The position numbers and the translations under genes are program-made. From Theobroma cacao (Eukaryota; Streptophyta; Magnoliopsida; Malvales; Malvaceae), in NCBI RefSeq assembly GCF_000208745.1, contig NC_030853.1:24319334-24383333 (forward strand): 64,000 nucleotides of DNA. The letters run 5' to 3'. The notes below the pieces were generated by a model. It saw only the letters and a list, made by a program, of their open reading frames with translations. It was not told the DNA's origin and did not search any database. Positions 1 to 13,278 of this stretch are shown piece by piece. Each line of letters starts with the position of its first letter. Position 1 is the first letter of the stretch.

Positions 1-2103
1 GATCAATAAATCAGCTGAACGGAGGGAAATTTATTCCTTCCTGAAAACCACAATGATAAGAGAACAATTAGTCAACTTATTGACTAATTTTGCTAACTTA
101 AACAATGTCAACTTAGATGAGACAAAATTTTAGATTCATCTAAAACATAAAGAAGAGAAAATGAAGAAATCATCTAAAAAACGTTTCTTGTAATTTTAAA
201 CTCAATGTTTCTTTATAATGTGAAAGATGATGAGGTGAACAAGAACGAGCAAGAAGAGCAGTTTATGAATGTATAAAAAGAAGAAGAGATTTGTTGAGAT
301 ATGAGTAAGGAGGTAGTGGGCAATGCTCTTGGGCCTTGTATTATAGAAGGGTAGGGTGGGAGTTGGTGGGCTATGGCTTCATATCTCATATAATAAGACG
401 AGAAGAAAAGATATATTAAAAAAATGCATATTCAGGTGCATTTGGAAGCTTGGAACACAGGGTGAAACCTTCAATCAATTATATTGGTGGCAAATTCTGG
501 ACCTTGTTTCTGCAAAAAAAAAAAAAAAAACATTTATTGCTTAAATGACCACACTTGATGGGATATCATCTGGCTGGAGGGTCTAAACTACCTGTATTTC
601 TTGTTACTGCTATATTGTCAAACTATGACCCAAATGCTTTCTGAATTGATGAATTCCGTTCTATAGCTAGTGGTAATAGTAGCCCCCTTTTGTCATTTTG
701 AATTAATAATTTTCATGGACTATCAAGTAGCTGGGGTGATACAGCCACATTAGGAGCTGCTAAAATAATATTGCTATGTTTTTAAAATTTTTCATTTACT
801 CCTTTTTTTCTTTTTTTAATGAAAGTGTCCCCTCCTTTTGAAGGCATTAAGATGACCTAAAGTTGCATTTCTCTCTGCAAATGAAAGTTTGTAACCCACG
901 TACATGCTTGCTCCGTGTTGAAATCTAGAGTAATTAAGAAGGTAATGAAAACGCTTGTCTGTGCATTCTTGTCTTCACCTGGACAATAATTATCAAATAA
1001 ATTTATTTTCTGACACATTTGACCAAGATGCGTCTTCAAATATTTCACTAACATGCATTGGGACAACTGCTGAATATCTGTCATTAAGTAGGTTGCAAAA
1101 ATCCATGGAGTTTGTCGCACGTGTTGAGGAGAGGACTGCACAGATTTGCTTCTCTCCTCCTACCTTTTGTTGCATTATAAAACTCTGATATTTGATGTGG
1201 AAAATTGAAAATGGGTTCCTTATTTATTTATTTTTAACTATTTTCTTATAATTTCATCTGTTTCATATCTAGAGTCTCAATCATTTCCCTGATTGTAAGT
1301 TGTCTAGGATTTGTTAGAAATAGAATATCTGGTTGGATTTCTTTAAACCAATAATAGACGAAAAATCGGTGAGTGATTTAATATATTTAGATATGATTGA
1401 TTTTACAATCTGAATTCATTATAATCCAATATTGATTTTACAATCTGAATCCATTATAATCTAATCTTTTTCCTTTTCTGTTCTGTTCTTTGCCATGAAA
1501 AAGTTGATTATGATCCTTATCTGTGGTTAATTATGGGATCCTTATTAATTATTAAGTGCATAGTTATATTTATATGTAATATATATATATATACATAATA
1601 TAAACTAATTTGTATATATATATTATATATACATATANATCTCTATATAGTATATATATATACATATATAAACAATTTGTATTATATATATATATACATA
1701 TATAAACTAATTTGACCTAGTCTTTCAAACAACCATTGGCAGGAGGTACTACTGGTAAGATTGCATATCGAAGCTTTTTGCGGGGAGTAAGCAGATAGAG
1801 AGGAATAATTCTCTCCCTCCCCTCCATTCTTTTTTTTTCTTTTTGTTTTTGGTTGATTAACTAATTACCAAATGAATCCTCTAGTAGATGGAACATGCTA
1901 TTTTTTTCCAGCACATTATTTTATTTTTGTTATTTGATTGGTCTTTTATTTTTCTTTTTGTTTTTTATGCCAATTAACCCAGTAACTTCATTTTCAAGTT
2001 TTAATGAATTGAAGTTTTTGTGTTTGCCTTGTATTGACTTCATCAATTTTGATTTTTCACAGAGGTGTTTAAGTTTTGATGTGATGTTGGTATCTCCTTG
2101 CAG
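1..2103 (+). other. Intron 1 of Myb-like gene copy A (part), AT-rich
   Basis: This matches 22,281-24,162 of copy B, which lies between exon 1 and exon 2 of the Myb-like gene there. It holds a poly-A run near 515-531, an AT/TA microsatellite at about 1,577-1,706 and one undetermined base. I see no other gene; the short open frames here are not supported by splice logic or by family resemblance. Confidence 0.7.
1577..1706. repeat. AT/TA dinucleotide-rich microsatellite with an N
   Basis: Alternating TA/AT runs with short interruptions (ATACATATATAAAC-like) recur three or four times. Base 1638 is N, which probably marks an unresolved repeat or an assembly join. Confidence 0.85.
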
Positions 2104-5100
2104 ATTTGCATCAGAATCGAGCATAATTCGTTACGCAAAGATAGCTATGCAGTTGCAAAATAAGACAGTCCGAGATGTGGCTTTGCGTTGCAGATGGATG
2201 ACTGTAAGCCTTACTGTTCTCATATGTCTTTATTTAAACCCATCGGTTATTGTTTAATTGAATTGTAGAATGAATAGACTCATATATATAACCATATTTA
2301 GAACATATATCACAAGTGGCTTTAAGCATGCTACTACTCAAATAAGAAAGGCTGTAAACATTGGATTGCAATTCATATTTTTGGTATCATTTCTTTATTT
2401 GATTTCTGATGATTTAGCATTTCTGCTTGGTCAAAAGGATATTTATTCTGTGTTTTCCAAGACAAATTTTGTTCATGCAGATATTATTTTGTTTTTTTTT
2501 TTTTTGATATGAGCATGATCTGGTTTATGCTTTATGCAGAAAAAGGAAAATAGCAAGAGAAGGAAGGAAGAACACAATTTGGCCAGGAAAAGTAAAGACA
2601 AAAAGGTATGGTTTACTGATTCTCTCTTTTCTGTGTGCATTGCTGTAGTAACTTTAGCAATTTGTGTTTTATTTGTTCCTTGACCCTGCTTAGTTGGTTA
2701 TTTCTAAGAATGCATAAAATTAGGCATCAGCTAAAAAGCAAGTCTCTCTCTCTCTATGACACTCACATGCAGTCATTTTCTATTTATCTATCTGTCTATC
2801 TCCTCTTTCACATGGGCACACTTGAGGAGATGCAAATGACTGTTTCCTTTCACTGTGGAAAACTCTCTTATACATTAAGGTAGTGGACCGAAGCTCATTG
2901 ACCATAGGAAAGTTATTGAGTTTAGCATAGTATTTTATATTTTTCTTGGTAGAGATGTTAGATGGAGATTTAACTAGTACCTGCTCCTAAGCAGCTATTT
3001 CTTTGGTGGAGTTTGATGGATGACCTTAAGTTCATGTGGCGTGTTTGTTATCATATATGCTCAAATCACGTTATGTGTGAATTAGTATATCAATGTCTTT
3101 TCCATCATCTTTTCTTTGAGGCCTTTGTTTTATTGGAGCAGTCTTTTGTCTGCTGATCAGTAGTTCTCTACTTCAACTGATTTTTAGACTTTGGAATATA
3201 TTAGATTTAATAAGAAAAATTTTCTTTCAAAGTTACCTATTTGTGATAATATTTTTTTAATATGATGAGAAATAGGGCATATTTATATTTTAAACCATTC
3301 CTTGGAATCATAGATACTTAGGAATATATTTTGCTTGTGATTATCAGGAAAGAGTTGCTGATCCTTCGACAAAGCCTGCTCATTTTGCAGCTCGACCTAA
3401 TGTTCCTCCATATGCACCCCCAATGATTCCTATGGACTATGATGATGGTATTCCGTACAAAGGTTGGATTTTATCTTTGAAGATTTTTACTTCTAATAAC
3501 TCAAGGTTTAGCGATGTGCTTTGTTGCTTCTTATATGCAAGTTTAATTTCCTTAAAAATACTATCTTTTAGTCTGCATTTTTTAATTAAATTTTCTGAAA
3601 TCAGTTGTTTTCTGTTTTATCAAGATATATTTGGTATAATATAAAAGAAGTTTTATGTACATCATCTTGAGGCAGAGAAACAGAGTCTTAGTCTATTATG
3701 TTTTATTACCTCACCAGTTGCATTGGGTTTTTGGTGTTTTCTTATATGCTATATTTGTTCACACCTCTTATAACTGGCATCGAAGATTGGTTGCTTGAGC
3801 TGTTTGTCAAAGAGGTTATAATATTTGGTTGAAAAAAAATGGTTAGACTTTTGAAGTAATTCAACAGTAGGTGTTGAAGCAGTTTTTTTTTCTCTTTTTT
3901 TAGCCTACATTTTTTTTGGCATGACTTGGTTGGTTCCCTTTTTATGTCTAGTTATCTGCTTTATAAACAAACAATTTCAAGTAAAGAAAAGAAAGGGAGA
4001 AAAGTGAGATGAAATTTTTCTGTTCTTACCATGGATAGTTTTAGCGCAGGCATGTTTTTCTCAATTCTTTGCAGAATGCGGGTGACAGAAAAAGGGTCCC
4101 AGACATGCCTAATAATATTACAGAAAGAATTATAAAGTAGCTGCAATACTCCATTTGGTTGGCGTTTTTGCTACTTGCTTTTGAAAAATTACTGTAAAGA
4201 AAAGTAAAAGGTAAAAAGCAATATCATAATTTATTCGAAATGGGAAAATAATTAAAATGTAACATAAATTACTGCATAATTAGTCCATACAAAAGTAAAA
4301 TAATGCATTTTGTCATTTAAAAGAATTATACATTTTGTGCATGATCTTTGAAAAAGAATTTTGCTTTTATATTTAAATGGGCTTGCTGCTTTTTTGGTTC
4401 TAAAAGCAAAAAGCAAATAGTAAAAGCACCAACCAAGGTAGCCTAGCAAATGTCTTTTCTGTTTTTGTTCTTCTGCAAATGAAGCCTGAATTTAGATTTA
4501 TAGTGTCTGAAATTTGCTGAGCATGAAAACTTTTATGCTGTTTATGTTGTTATTGGAAATTTAATTGAAAGCTGCATTATGCTGTTTGACAGCCATTGGT
4601 GGTGCAACAGGAGAACTTCTGGAGCGGAATGCCCAAGCCTTCAATCAAATATCTGCAAATCTTGCAGCTTTCCAGGTGAAGTACCCATGTTCTGAATAGA
4701 TCAATTTTACTTTATTCTTCTGTTTATTTAGTTTGCATTCCAGTTTTCAATGTGCAAGGACTAGTATCAGATTTGGGTCCCTTAACCCTGTCTTTTGAAC
4801 ATCTTGATTTCTCACTTCTTTTAAGTCTGGTGTAAGGTATTTTAGCAAGCACATTGACTTTATGAAATCATCTACCCTGGTGCCAAATTCCTCTTTCTCT
4901 AATACATACTCATGCCTGCATGTGAAAGCACTCAGGAAGTAGTGTGAGCACAAAAACTATACGGTTGGATACAACCAGGTCCAGTCTTCATGTCCATTAG
5001 TTGATTCGATAACTGGTAAACCAAGGAATTATTAAAGGGATTTCTCATTATGTCTAAATTTTACAAGGTTGGATGAAATTTAAAGGAGTGCTTTATTTCT

Positions 5101-7907
5101 ATCCGTCCAAGAGAAGTAGTGTATGCTTCAAATGTATTAATAAATAAAAGCATTTGTTACTCTACAGGTGAAAGCGGTTGCATCATTCTGAGTTCAGATT
5201 AGAATTAGTTTGTTTGGGCATTTTGTATGCTTGTTATAAAGCTACAGAAAATTATTTGTTTTGATATTAACATCATGATGGTATTGATTTTGTTCAAAGA
5301 TTAAAGGAATAAGTATAGCATGTCTGTGGATTTAGATTTCTGTATACCCTTACCTATGCTTTTAAATATTTAGAGAGTCTCTTCATTTAGTATCAGCTGT
5401 GAATTTTTTTCTTTTGAAAGTTCATGAATTCCTTAAAAACAGAGGGAACAATTGTTCCACCTCTGAAAGGAACAGCAGATTTTGTCCTGTTACACTTTCA
5501 CTCAAGTACAACATACCAAAATCTATTCAAAAATCATAACACTTCCCCTATATATATTTCAGCACTCATCATCCCCTAATCACCTAAGTTAAAAACCCAG
5601 AGAGCCTCAAAGGACAAGAGGCCATAGCGAAAAAGACACAAAAACAAAGGGTCAGTATCAGCCCAGCTATACATTTTTCACAGCCATTCCCTGTAAATCC
5701 AACATGTAATTTTTTAGAGTTAGCATTCTTCAGAGTGGAGCTGCAATAAAGAACATGTAAAAGTGACATCAATTATGACTGTCATACCAGTAAATAGCAT
5801 TTCTAGCTGTTCATGTGGATTAACCAAACATTCTGATGTGCTATTTGTTTGCTTCAGTTTTGGTGGTTCTCTAACAGAATTTGTCTTCTTTATCATTTTT
5901 CAGATACAGGAAAATGTTGGTCTCCTCTGCCAAACTCGTGACAACATTTTCAAAATCATGAATGAGTAAGTTCCAGTTTTTGCTGAATTTCCCTTTCTAT
6001 GATACTAGAATCTATTGTCACATGCATTGGGTGTGAATACTTGTTTGTTCACTTGTTTTAGTAACAATTATATATAAGATACAGATAATTATAAAATATA
6101 AAATTGTAGAAATAATTAAAATTTTGTAATATTAATTTATAGATGATTCAATACTATTAGATTAAGAAAAACATTTTTTTTACTCTTTAAAAAAAAGAAA
6201 AACTTTTTTTTAATGAAAGTCATTAAAATCAAATTCTTATTTACAAATTAATACTATTACATTAAGAAAAGTATTTTTTTAATGAAAGTCTTTCAAAAGA
6301 ATTAGACTTTTTATTTGCAAATTGGATAAATTTTTTTAATATCTATAGCAAAAATTATTTTTAATGATAGTCACTTGACGTAATTAGGATAATAAAAAAT
6401 ATTTAAAATAGCAATTTAAAAATATAATGAGTAAAAGTTTTCATCAATGCAAAATATTTTCGACATCTGTACTTTTGTACATATTATAGATATATAGTGA
6501 TTGAAAGTTGAGTTCTTTTTTATAAAAAAATTGAGCTATTTAAACAATGTTCCAGCTTACGCACTGTTGCAAACTGTCTTTCTTGACATGATAATTTGAT
6601 TATTTAATACATTGTTTTCTCAACTGCAAGGATGTATATGCGTGAGTGTTTGGCACCTGTAGGTGCATGGTAGGCTTGGAATGCAAGTTTATCTTCATGC
6701 ATTTATAATTTATTTGAAAAAATTTTTGCAGTGTTTTGTGTATTTGTGAGTGTCTCTGGGTTTCACTGGATTAGACAGAACTACAAATTAATGTTTTTCT
6801 CATCTCTTTGGTTCACCTTACTGTTATACAATTGGATAATATGCAGGTCTGCTTCTGTTTTACGTGTGCTAAATATTGTTAATGACAGTTGAACCGTCTT
6901 GCTGGGCATAAACATTAGTTAGTATCTGCCTCTAGGAATGTGTATCTGTTGTTTTCATCCAGGTTTTAGTCGTATGGATTGTGTTGTTTCTTTTATATTC
7001 TGCTCGCTGTTGGATGGGGGAAAATTTATTATCAATGTTTTTGGAGAAGTTCCATTAGCAATTGGTTTATCTTTCTATTAATGCTTCATTCACTCCAAAC
7101 CAAAAGCCATCCCATTCGACAATCCAAGTTTGTGCTGAAGTTAGTATATTTAGGCACCCTTATAATCTTTAGCATTGGAAGGTAAAATTTAGGAAACACG
7201 GGTGGCTGATAGAAAGGACTTAAAAGTTCAGCTGGTGCCCTTTGTATTTATGCATACGTTTGTTACATGTCTGTTATTTTGGTTTCCTCTCATATGGGAA
7301 GGCCAGATTTTAGAAAAGATTAAATCACCTGACTTTATTTAATGATAAGATAATGCAGTTTATTGAGATGTGTGGAAACTTCTCTTTGGGGTTTTGCTTG
7401 GTCATGGCCATTTCTCAAATCTGAGATAATTTTATATTTGCAACAATCCTGTTATCAGTGCCATTCAAAATCATCTTTGTTTTTACTGAACCCAGATTGT
7501 TATTCGTAAAATAACTTAAATTGTGTATTCTCTCTTGCTCTCTCTCTTCGGGGTACAACAGTATATCGTCTGGTAGTTATTATTTCATAATAGTAATATT
7601 TCATTTTTTTATCAATTACAAATTTGCTAATGGATTAAATTCCTGCTAAGTGAGTATGCGATTTTGAAGATGCTAACTAATTTTTGTATAACCAATAATG
7701 CTTTTGGATGCTCATTTCTTGGTTTAGCTTGAGGATTTTTGTAACTTGAATATCGTTTCATTCACTAATATAATTCTTCTATTCTTCTATTACAGCTTGA
7801 ATGACATGCCAGATATAATGAAGCAGATGCCACCACTTCCGGTGAAAGTGAATGATGAGCTAGCTGGCACCATCCTACCTCCTTCAACCCATATGATGCA
7901 ATCATGA
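2104..7907 (+). CDS. Myb/SANT-like (homeodomain-like) nuclear protein, copy A, exons 2-7 (5' partial)
   Basis: Predicted exons: 2104-2203, 2540-2605, 3348-3462, 4593-4675, 5904-5965 and 7796-7907 (stop TGA 7905-7907). All have GT/AG borders and consistent phases. Exon 1 should lie left of the window, because its copy-B counterpart is about 2.2 kb upstream of the position matching base 1. Exon 2 completes a short Myb/SANT-like helical domain ending in ..VALRCRWMT. Exon 3 is strongly basic (KKENSKRRKEEH..), a likely nuclear localisation signal. Exon 4 is Pro/Tyr-rich. The rest is a short predicted helical region ending with the motif MKQMPPLPVKVNDELA. With an exon 1 like that of copy B, the protein would be about 240 aa. 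It resembles plant proteins annotated only as homeodomain-like superfamily; the biological role is unknown. The reading frame is intact, unlike copy B, so this is the probable functional copy. Confidence 0.8.
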
Positions 7908-10450
7908 TCCTGCCTCCGACTCATCAAAGTCTCCTGATTAGTTTCTGCGTAACAGTGCATGGGACGAGTCTGTGCTCCTGCCTCAAACCTGAACGAGAAA
8001 ATAACTGTGGATGAGGTTGACCCACCTTTTACCATTGGAAATAAATTCTCTTCCCTCCTTGTATGTAGAGGCTTAGTAGCGTCATGGTTCCTTTTGGTTT
8101 CTGTACTCGATAGTTTGTTTCTTAGCTGGTACTGTAGGAGGTGATTTAGGGCTTGTATAGGGGGACATATACATTAGAAAAGAGTTAAAATATCAATTTT
8201 AATTCTTTGTTTCGATATAGTTTTTCCAAACTTTTCTTTCCTTTTCTTTGTTGCGTGTTTTTCGGAGTCTACCGACAGGTGAGGCTGCGGATTGGGGATG
8301 TAGAAAGATTGTCTGGCGGGTTGGCTCACAGCATGGTAATGGGTTTGAACTTTGTATATCTGATATCTATTGTTGGGTAAATTATCACCCAAGGATCATG
8401 ATCACATCTGCTGTGATGTCAAGAGAGATGCAAGTGCAGCCGCTTGTTTTGAATAATTTAGGGCGGAAGCAGCATTTTATTGACTGCAATTTGTAAGAAG
8501 CGAAATTTCCTTGCTAATGTCCTGCATGCCCACCATTTGCGCAATAAATTATCCTCCAATGCACGTTCTAGAATTGGACTCCTCTCTACGGCGTAGCCGA
8601 CGTTTTAATGGTTACCCTTTTATATTATATTATTGGGACGAATTCTTCAGAAAGCCTAAACAAATTCAAGGCAGGAAAAGGATTTCAACTTTCTATTGAA
8701 GAAACGAGTATAACTGAATCAATCCAGAGTCCTTGCCAAAAACAATATAAAAATTAAAAAGCTCCCTTCTTATGAACCTTCAAGGAGTGTACGTCAGTCA
8801 TTACGTTGACGTGTGATGTGAATTATTTTGTTTGTCTCTTTTCTTATTAAATCTTTTTAAGATAACAACCCTTAAATTATCTGAACTCTTTTCTCCAAAA
8901 ATTAAAAAAGAAAAAGGAAGCAAACCTGTACATTTTCAAAGTAACTGTGTGTGGAGGTAGCGTTGTCATTTCGAATAAGAAATTTAATAATCTATTGTTT
9001 AATATAATCTATTGTTTTAATAATAAAATTTATTTTATGAATAAAAAAAGAGTTTTAATTATATTGAATTGTTATTATTAGCATAAGATTTTTAAGATGT
9101 TGATTCTTTATATAACTCTTAACTAGTAAAATTTCATTAAAAAAAATATTAGATTAGAGTTCATGAGTAATTAAATCTCAAATTATTATATATTGACAAT
9201 TTTAATTTTAATATCATCCTAGCGTCAAATCTAAGATTTGACAAGTAAGGATTTTGTTTTATTGATTTGGGCTTAGGAATTAGATATACGCTTATTTTCT
9301 TTGCATGAGAAATAAGAGGTTCTTCGAGCAGACATGGTAAATTTCTCAAATAATTTTTTTTTCCTTTCATTCATTTCAATGAATATTACATATGCATATT
9401 TTTTATTTTGTTTCCATGATTATAATTTATCGATTTTGAAATTGAGGGAAAATATTCGAGTTAAAAATTAATTATACTAAATTAATATATCAAATCAATT
9501 TGCACGTTCTTATTTAACAATACATGTCTTTGTATTGATAGATACTCAGACATTAGTGATACTTTTTTCATATTTAAATTTATTTTCGTACAAATTAAAG
9601 TTTTAAAAAATAAATATATTATGCTTGCAACTGTAGAAAAATGATATTTGAGTCAAATTTAGAAACAAAAACATAGGGAAAATTTGTGTGGTCTAAGCAA
9701 TTAAGATTTGGATTTTATTGGTTTAGTTAAACTTTAGTTAACAGATTAAAAAAAAAGTAGAGTGTCAAAGACGAAGATGCCAGCCCCCACTTGAATTGAA
9801 TATCTGTTTATAGCTTCAAGCTGCAGTATTAGGCATATGTCTTTTGTCACTTACCCACATGAATTTTTTTGTTTCAAAATCCATAACTACAGTTTCGTCA
9901 TATTCAGAGAACCGAAATTGCTCAGTTTCTTTTGGTTGTATCTTTTTGACTGTGCTTTTTTAGACAAAAACATGGAGAAAAAGAGGGTAATTTATTAATG
10001 AAGTGCAGAAGATGAAAAGGAAAGGAAACCGTGTGCAAACCTTTGTTTCTTCTGATTTTCTTCAATTATTTGGTTTTTTTTCTTTTCTTCTTTTCCAAAA
10101 TTTATGAAAATAAAGAAAAAGGAAATTGATCCCTAGTCTCCTTTGTTGCCTACAATTCTACTTTTAGCCATCACTTTGGATCCAACGAAGACAAATTGAT
10201 TTATTTTTACAAGTAAGCACATATGAAATATGACCATACTCTTGACGGAAAGGCAACCATCTTGACCTGAAAACTTGGTTGTTTCTTGACTTTTACGAGA
10301 CACACACGGAGAGAGAAAGTGTTATGGTTAGAATCGGGATGCGTTTCAGACAACCACACTTGAAACGAATGAATACATATATTTGGAAAGCTGAGGGCTT
10401 GTTGTAGTTTTCAGAAGTGGGTTCAGTTGAGAAACTTCAAACTTCCCTCC
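7908..10450. other. Intergenic: Myb-A 3' end to membrane-protein-A leader
   Basis: The first few hundred bases after the Myb-A stop are likely 3' UTR; an AATAAA occurs at about 8,040. The remainder is AT-rich with no credible coding frame. Compared with copy B, about 620 bp is missing near 8,988. The segment upstream of 10,450 is well conserved between copies and probably holds the promoter of the membrane-protein gene. Confidence 0.6.
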
Positions 10451-10452
10451 AT

Positions 10453-10479
10453 CCTCTCTCTCTCTCTCTCTCTCTCTCT
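10453..10479. repeat. (CT)n microsatellite in probable 5' leader
   Basis: An uninterrupted run of about 13 CT units lies just upstream of the conserved leader region of the membrane-protein gene. The copy-B counterpart at 33,111-33,135 is interrupted by a TTT. CT repeats in 5' leaders are common in plant genes; a regulatory effect is only an inference. Confidence 0.8.
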
Positions 10480-11202
10480 ACAAGGTATAGCCTTCGGCGC
10501 ACATGCTTTGGTGCTTTCGTTTGAAACTTACAATGGAGATTTGATATATAAGGAGGAAGTTTGAAATTCACAGAGGTGTTTCTGTTGATGTTTCTTGACT
10601 TGGGTTTTTGGTTTTCAAGTTATAGAGCCTCCAGAAACACATCATTTGGAAGAGTCTAAGCTTCTAGAGTTGTGAACTCTTAAATTTCTATACAACCCCG
10701 TCTGCGTTTATATCAGAGTTTCCAGTCAGATTAAGTTTTAGGAAAATTCAAGCTGATGTATCAAAAGCAAAGATTGAAGATGTATTAAAAGCTATACCTA
10801 AAGGCAGCCATTGAAAGCATTTATTGCACAAAGTTTTCTCTCCGAACTTTCTGTAAGTATAATGTCATTGCTAACCCATGTCCCTTGCATGCTCACTTCT
10901 CCCAATCTTCCTCTTCTTCTTCTGTTCTTAATTAATCTTTTTCCTTTCTTAATTCTGTCCTTTAATTCTCTTATTGGTCATTGTTGCAAGTTAAAGCTAA
11001 GCTAATTCTAATGCTATCATCGAGCCACCAGATTAGAACTTTGTCGGCCTGCAAACATCTGCAAGTTGCAGTTTCCATCATACTTCTTCTTCGATCTTTT
11101 TTCTGATTCTTTAAACAGAAGAAAACTGTTATTTTGTTTTTCTTTTTTGTTCCTTTCGATGTCTAGCGGGTCTAGATCATGTCGGTTAAAAAATGTTCTT
11201 TG

Positions 11203-11581
11203 TGACAAACAGGATCCAAGAATAAGTCCAGAATTCTTCAAGCCTCAAGTGGAGAAGCAACAGAGCTGGACAGAACCATACACAACATATCCTTTAAGAG
11301 AGTACTACCTATACGCAACGTTTTGTTTATTGAAGGTTCTCTTTTGAATCTGCAAACATAAAACACACCGTTTTATTTATGTAAAGTTTGAAATTCAGTT
11401 AGTGTAGATAGTTAGTTGTATAAATTAGAATAATTAGTTTTTTTGCTTTCTGTCAATTGCTCATTGCCCTATGTATATAAGACAAGGGACAAACTATCCT
11501 TTGTGGGAAATTTCATTCTGAAACAGATCAGAATTCTTTTCAACCGCCTTAGCATTTTCTTCCCATTTTCATATTCTGTCT
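11203..11581 (+). repeat. 5' LTR of copia element
   Basis: It begins TGACAAAC and is collinear with the 3' LTR over 379 bp with no indels. About two dozen substitutions separate the two LTRs, most of them transitions. The last base is T where the 3' LTR has the expected A of the terminal CA. A TATA-like run TATATAAG occurs at about 11,474 (CCCTATGTATATAAGAC). Confidence 0.93.
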
Positions 11582-11593
11582 TGGTACCAGAGC
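11582..11593 (+). other. Primer binding site (tRNA-Met type)
   Basis: TGGTACCAGAGC directly follows the 5' LTR. It matches the usual plant copia primer site (TGGTATCAGAGC, complementary to initiator tRNA-Met) except for one C/T change. Confidence 0.85.
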
Positions 11594-11736
11594 AGGTAGG
11601 ACTGAGGACCAGACGAATAGGGCTTTGACAGCAAATTTTTTTTTGGAGTGGTGGTTTTAATAGAACAGTGAGTATACTGGTTATCCTTTCATCCTTTATT
11701 CTTTAGCTTTCATTTACTTGCCTATTAGCTGAGAAA

Positions 11737-12858
11737 ATGTTTGAATCAAGTGAATCAACCACTAGAAACACTGCACCTAAACCACAGCTCACATCACAGG
11801 TTTCACAAGCTAATGATCCCCAATCACCATATTACCTTCATCACACTGACCACCTTGGTTCAGTGGTTGTAAACCCCAAACTCACCACAAACAACTATGT
11901 TGCATGGAGCCGATCTTTCTTACTAACCTTGTCAATCAAAAACAAGGCTGGATTCATAAATGGCTCCATTCCCAAGCCTTCAATCACTAATGATCTATAT
12001 CCTATCTGGAACAGATGCAATAACCTCAAAGTATCCTGGTTATTAGATTCTATCTCCCAACCAATAGCCTCTACCATCTTCTTTATGGAATCTGCTGCTG
12101 AAATTTGGAATACCCTGAAACTGAACTATGCTCAACCTGATGATACCCGTGTTTGTAATCTTCAATACACACTTGGAAGTGTAATTCAAGGAGTCAAAAC
12201 AGTAGATGCCTATTTTATAGAGCTAAAATGCATATGGGAAGAACTAAGAAACTATAGGCCCTTGCCACATTGCGAATGTGAAAAATGCAATGCCAGTTGC
12301 TTCAAGAAATTCTCTAATCAATACCAAAAGGACATGGTATTTAGGTTCCTCAATGGTTTGAATGAATCCTTCTTAACCATTAGGTCCCAAATCATTCTAA
12401 TGGACCCAATACCAACACTAGACAAGGTTTATAGCATGGTACTGAGAGAAGAATCATAGAGAAATATGTTCCTGCAATCCCAACCCTTCCTTGAGTCTTC
12501 AGCAATGTTAGGTACTACTGATGTAAAGAGAAAGCCAAGGAAGGATCTTACTTGTACTCACTGTGGGAAGAAAGGACATGTAAAGGAGAAGTGTTATAAG
12601 ATAATTGGTTTTCTAGAGGATTTTAAATTCACTAAAGGGAAGCCTCATGTGAAGAAAGGGGCAGCTGTAAACAGTTTTACTACAGCAGTTGAACCACAGC
12701 CAGATGACAATCAAGCAAATCATGTGGAGGAGATAGGAGGCTCTAGTTCCATGTCACAGATGACTATGCTTAAGCAGCAAGTTAACAAGTTAATGGATCT
12801 CTTAAATGAGAATGGTTTAATTAGCAATGATGGTAAGAGCGCCCCTGCAAACACTTAA
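11737..12858 (+). pseudogene. copia gag (capsid and zinc knuckle) with an in-frame stop
   Basis: The first frame, 11,737-12,459, carries a plant copia gag N-terminus (..NNYVAWSRSF.. about residue 55) and the retrotransposon gag core. A TAG at 12,457-12,459 interrupts it. The same frame then continues at 12,466-12,858 with a CCHC zinc knuckle (C-X2-C-X4-H-X4-C, CTHCGKKGH.. near 12,571) and ends at a TAA. In intact copia elements gag is continuous with pol in one polyprotein, so both stops are likely inactivating. Confidence 0.85.
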
Positions 12859-12936
12859 CCCAACAAACACTCACTTGTTAATTCTGCCTTTGCAGGTATA
12901 GTCTCTAATTACCCTTGCTTCAATACACATAATAAT

Positions 12937-13278
12937 TTGCCATTTGAATTCAAGCATGTTAACACTATCATGATTAAGCATGGACATTGGATCATGGACT
13001 CAAGTGCAACAGATCATATAGCCTATTCCTTAGATAATTTTCTTCAAGCCAACCCTGTAGAGAACTATTTTGTTCAACTGCCAAATGATAGAAGAACATT
13101 AGTTTCCCATATAGGCACAGTTAAAGTAAACTCTTCATTGATTCTATATGATGTCCTGTGTGTACCAAGCTTTAAATTCAATATAATATCAAAAGTAAAC
13201 TTACCTGTAGCAAGAAAAACTATGTGCTGTTTATCGACTCACATTGTATTATCCAGGATACCCTCTCTTGGACAGTGA
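12937..13278 (+). pseudogene. copia protease remnant
   Basis: The frame continues from gag and has the protease signature position WIMDSSATDHI, where families normally have D-S/T-G-A. The glycine of the active-site triad reads as serine here. The frame is lost by 13,278, and the downstream pol resumes in another frame overlapping from 13,224, so a frameshift lies in this overlap. Confidence 0.75.

Noticed and set aside
1738..1800. Exon-like stretch (CAG then GAGGTACTACTG followed by GTAAGA) in intron 1 of Myb-A
   Set aside because: Exon 1 to exon 2 joins in phase without it, it is absent from the copy-B assembly, and it does not extend the Myb domain.
1895..2257. Open frame extending exon 2 of Myb-A upstream (and 23,954-24,568 in copy B)
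   Set aside because: Only 2,104-2,203 is coding. The rest is intron with normal AG and GT borders, and the long T-rich run gives meaningless Phe/Leu-rich peptide.
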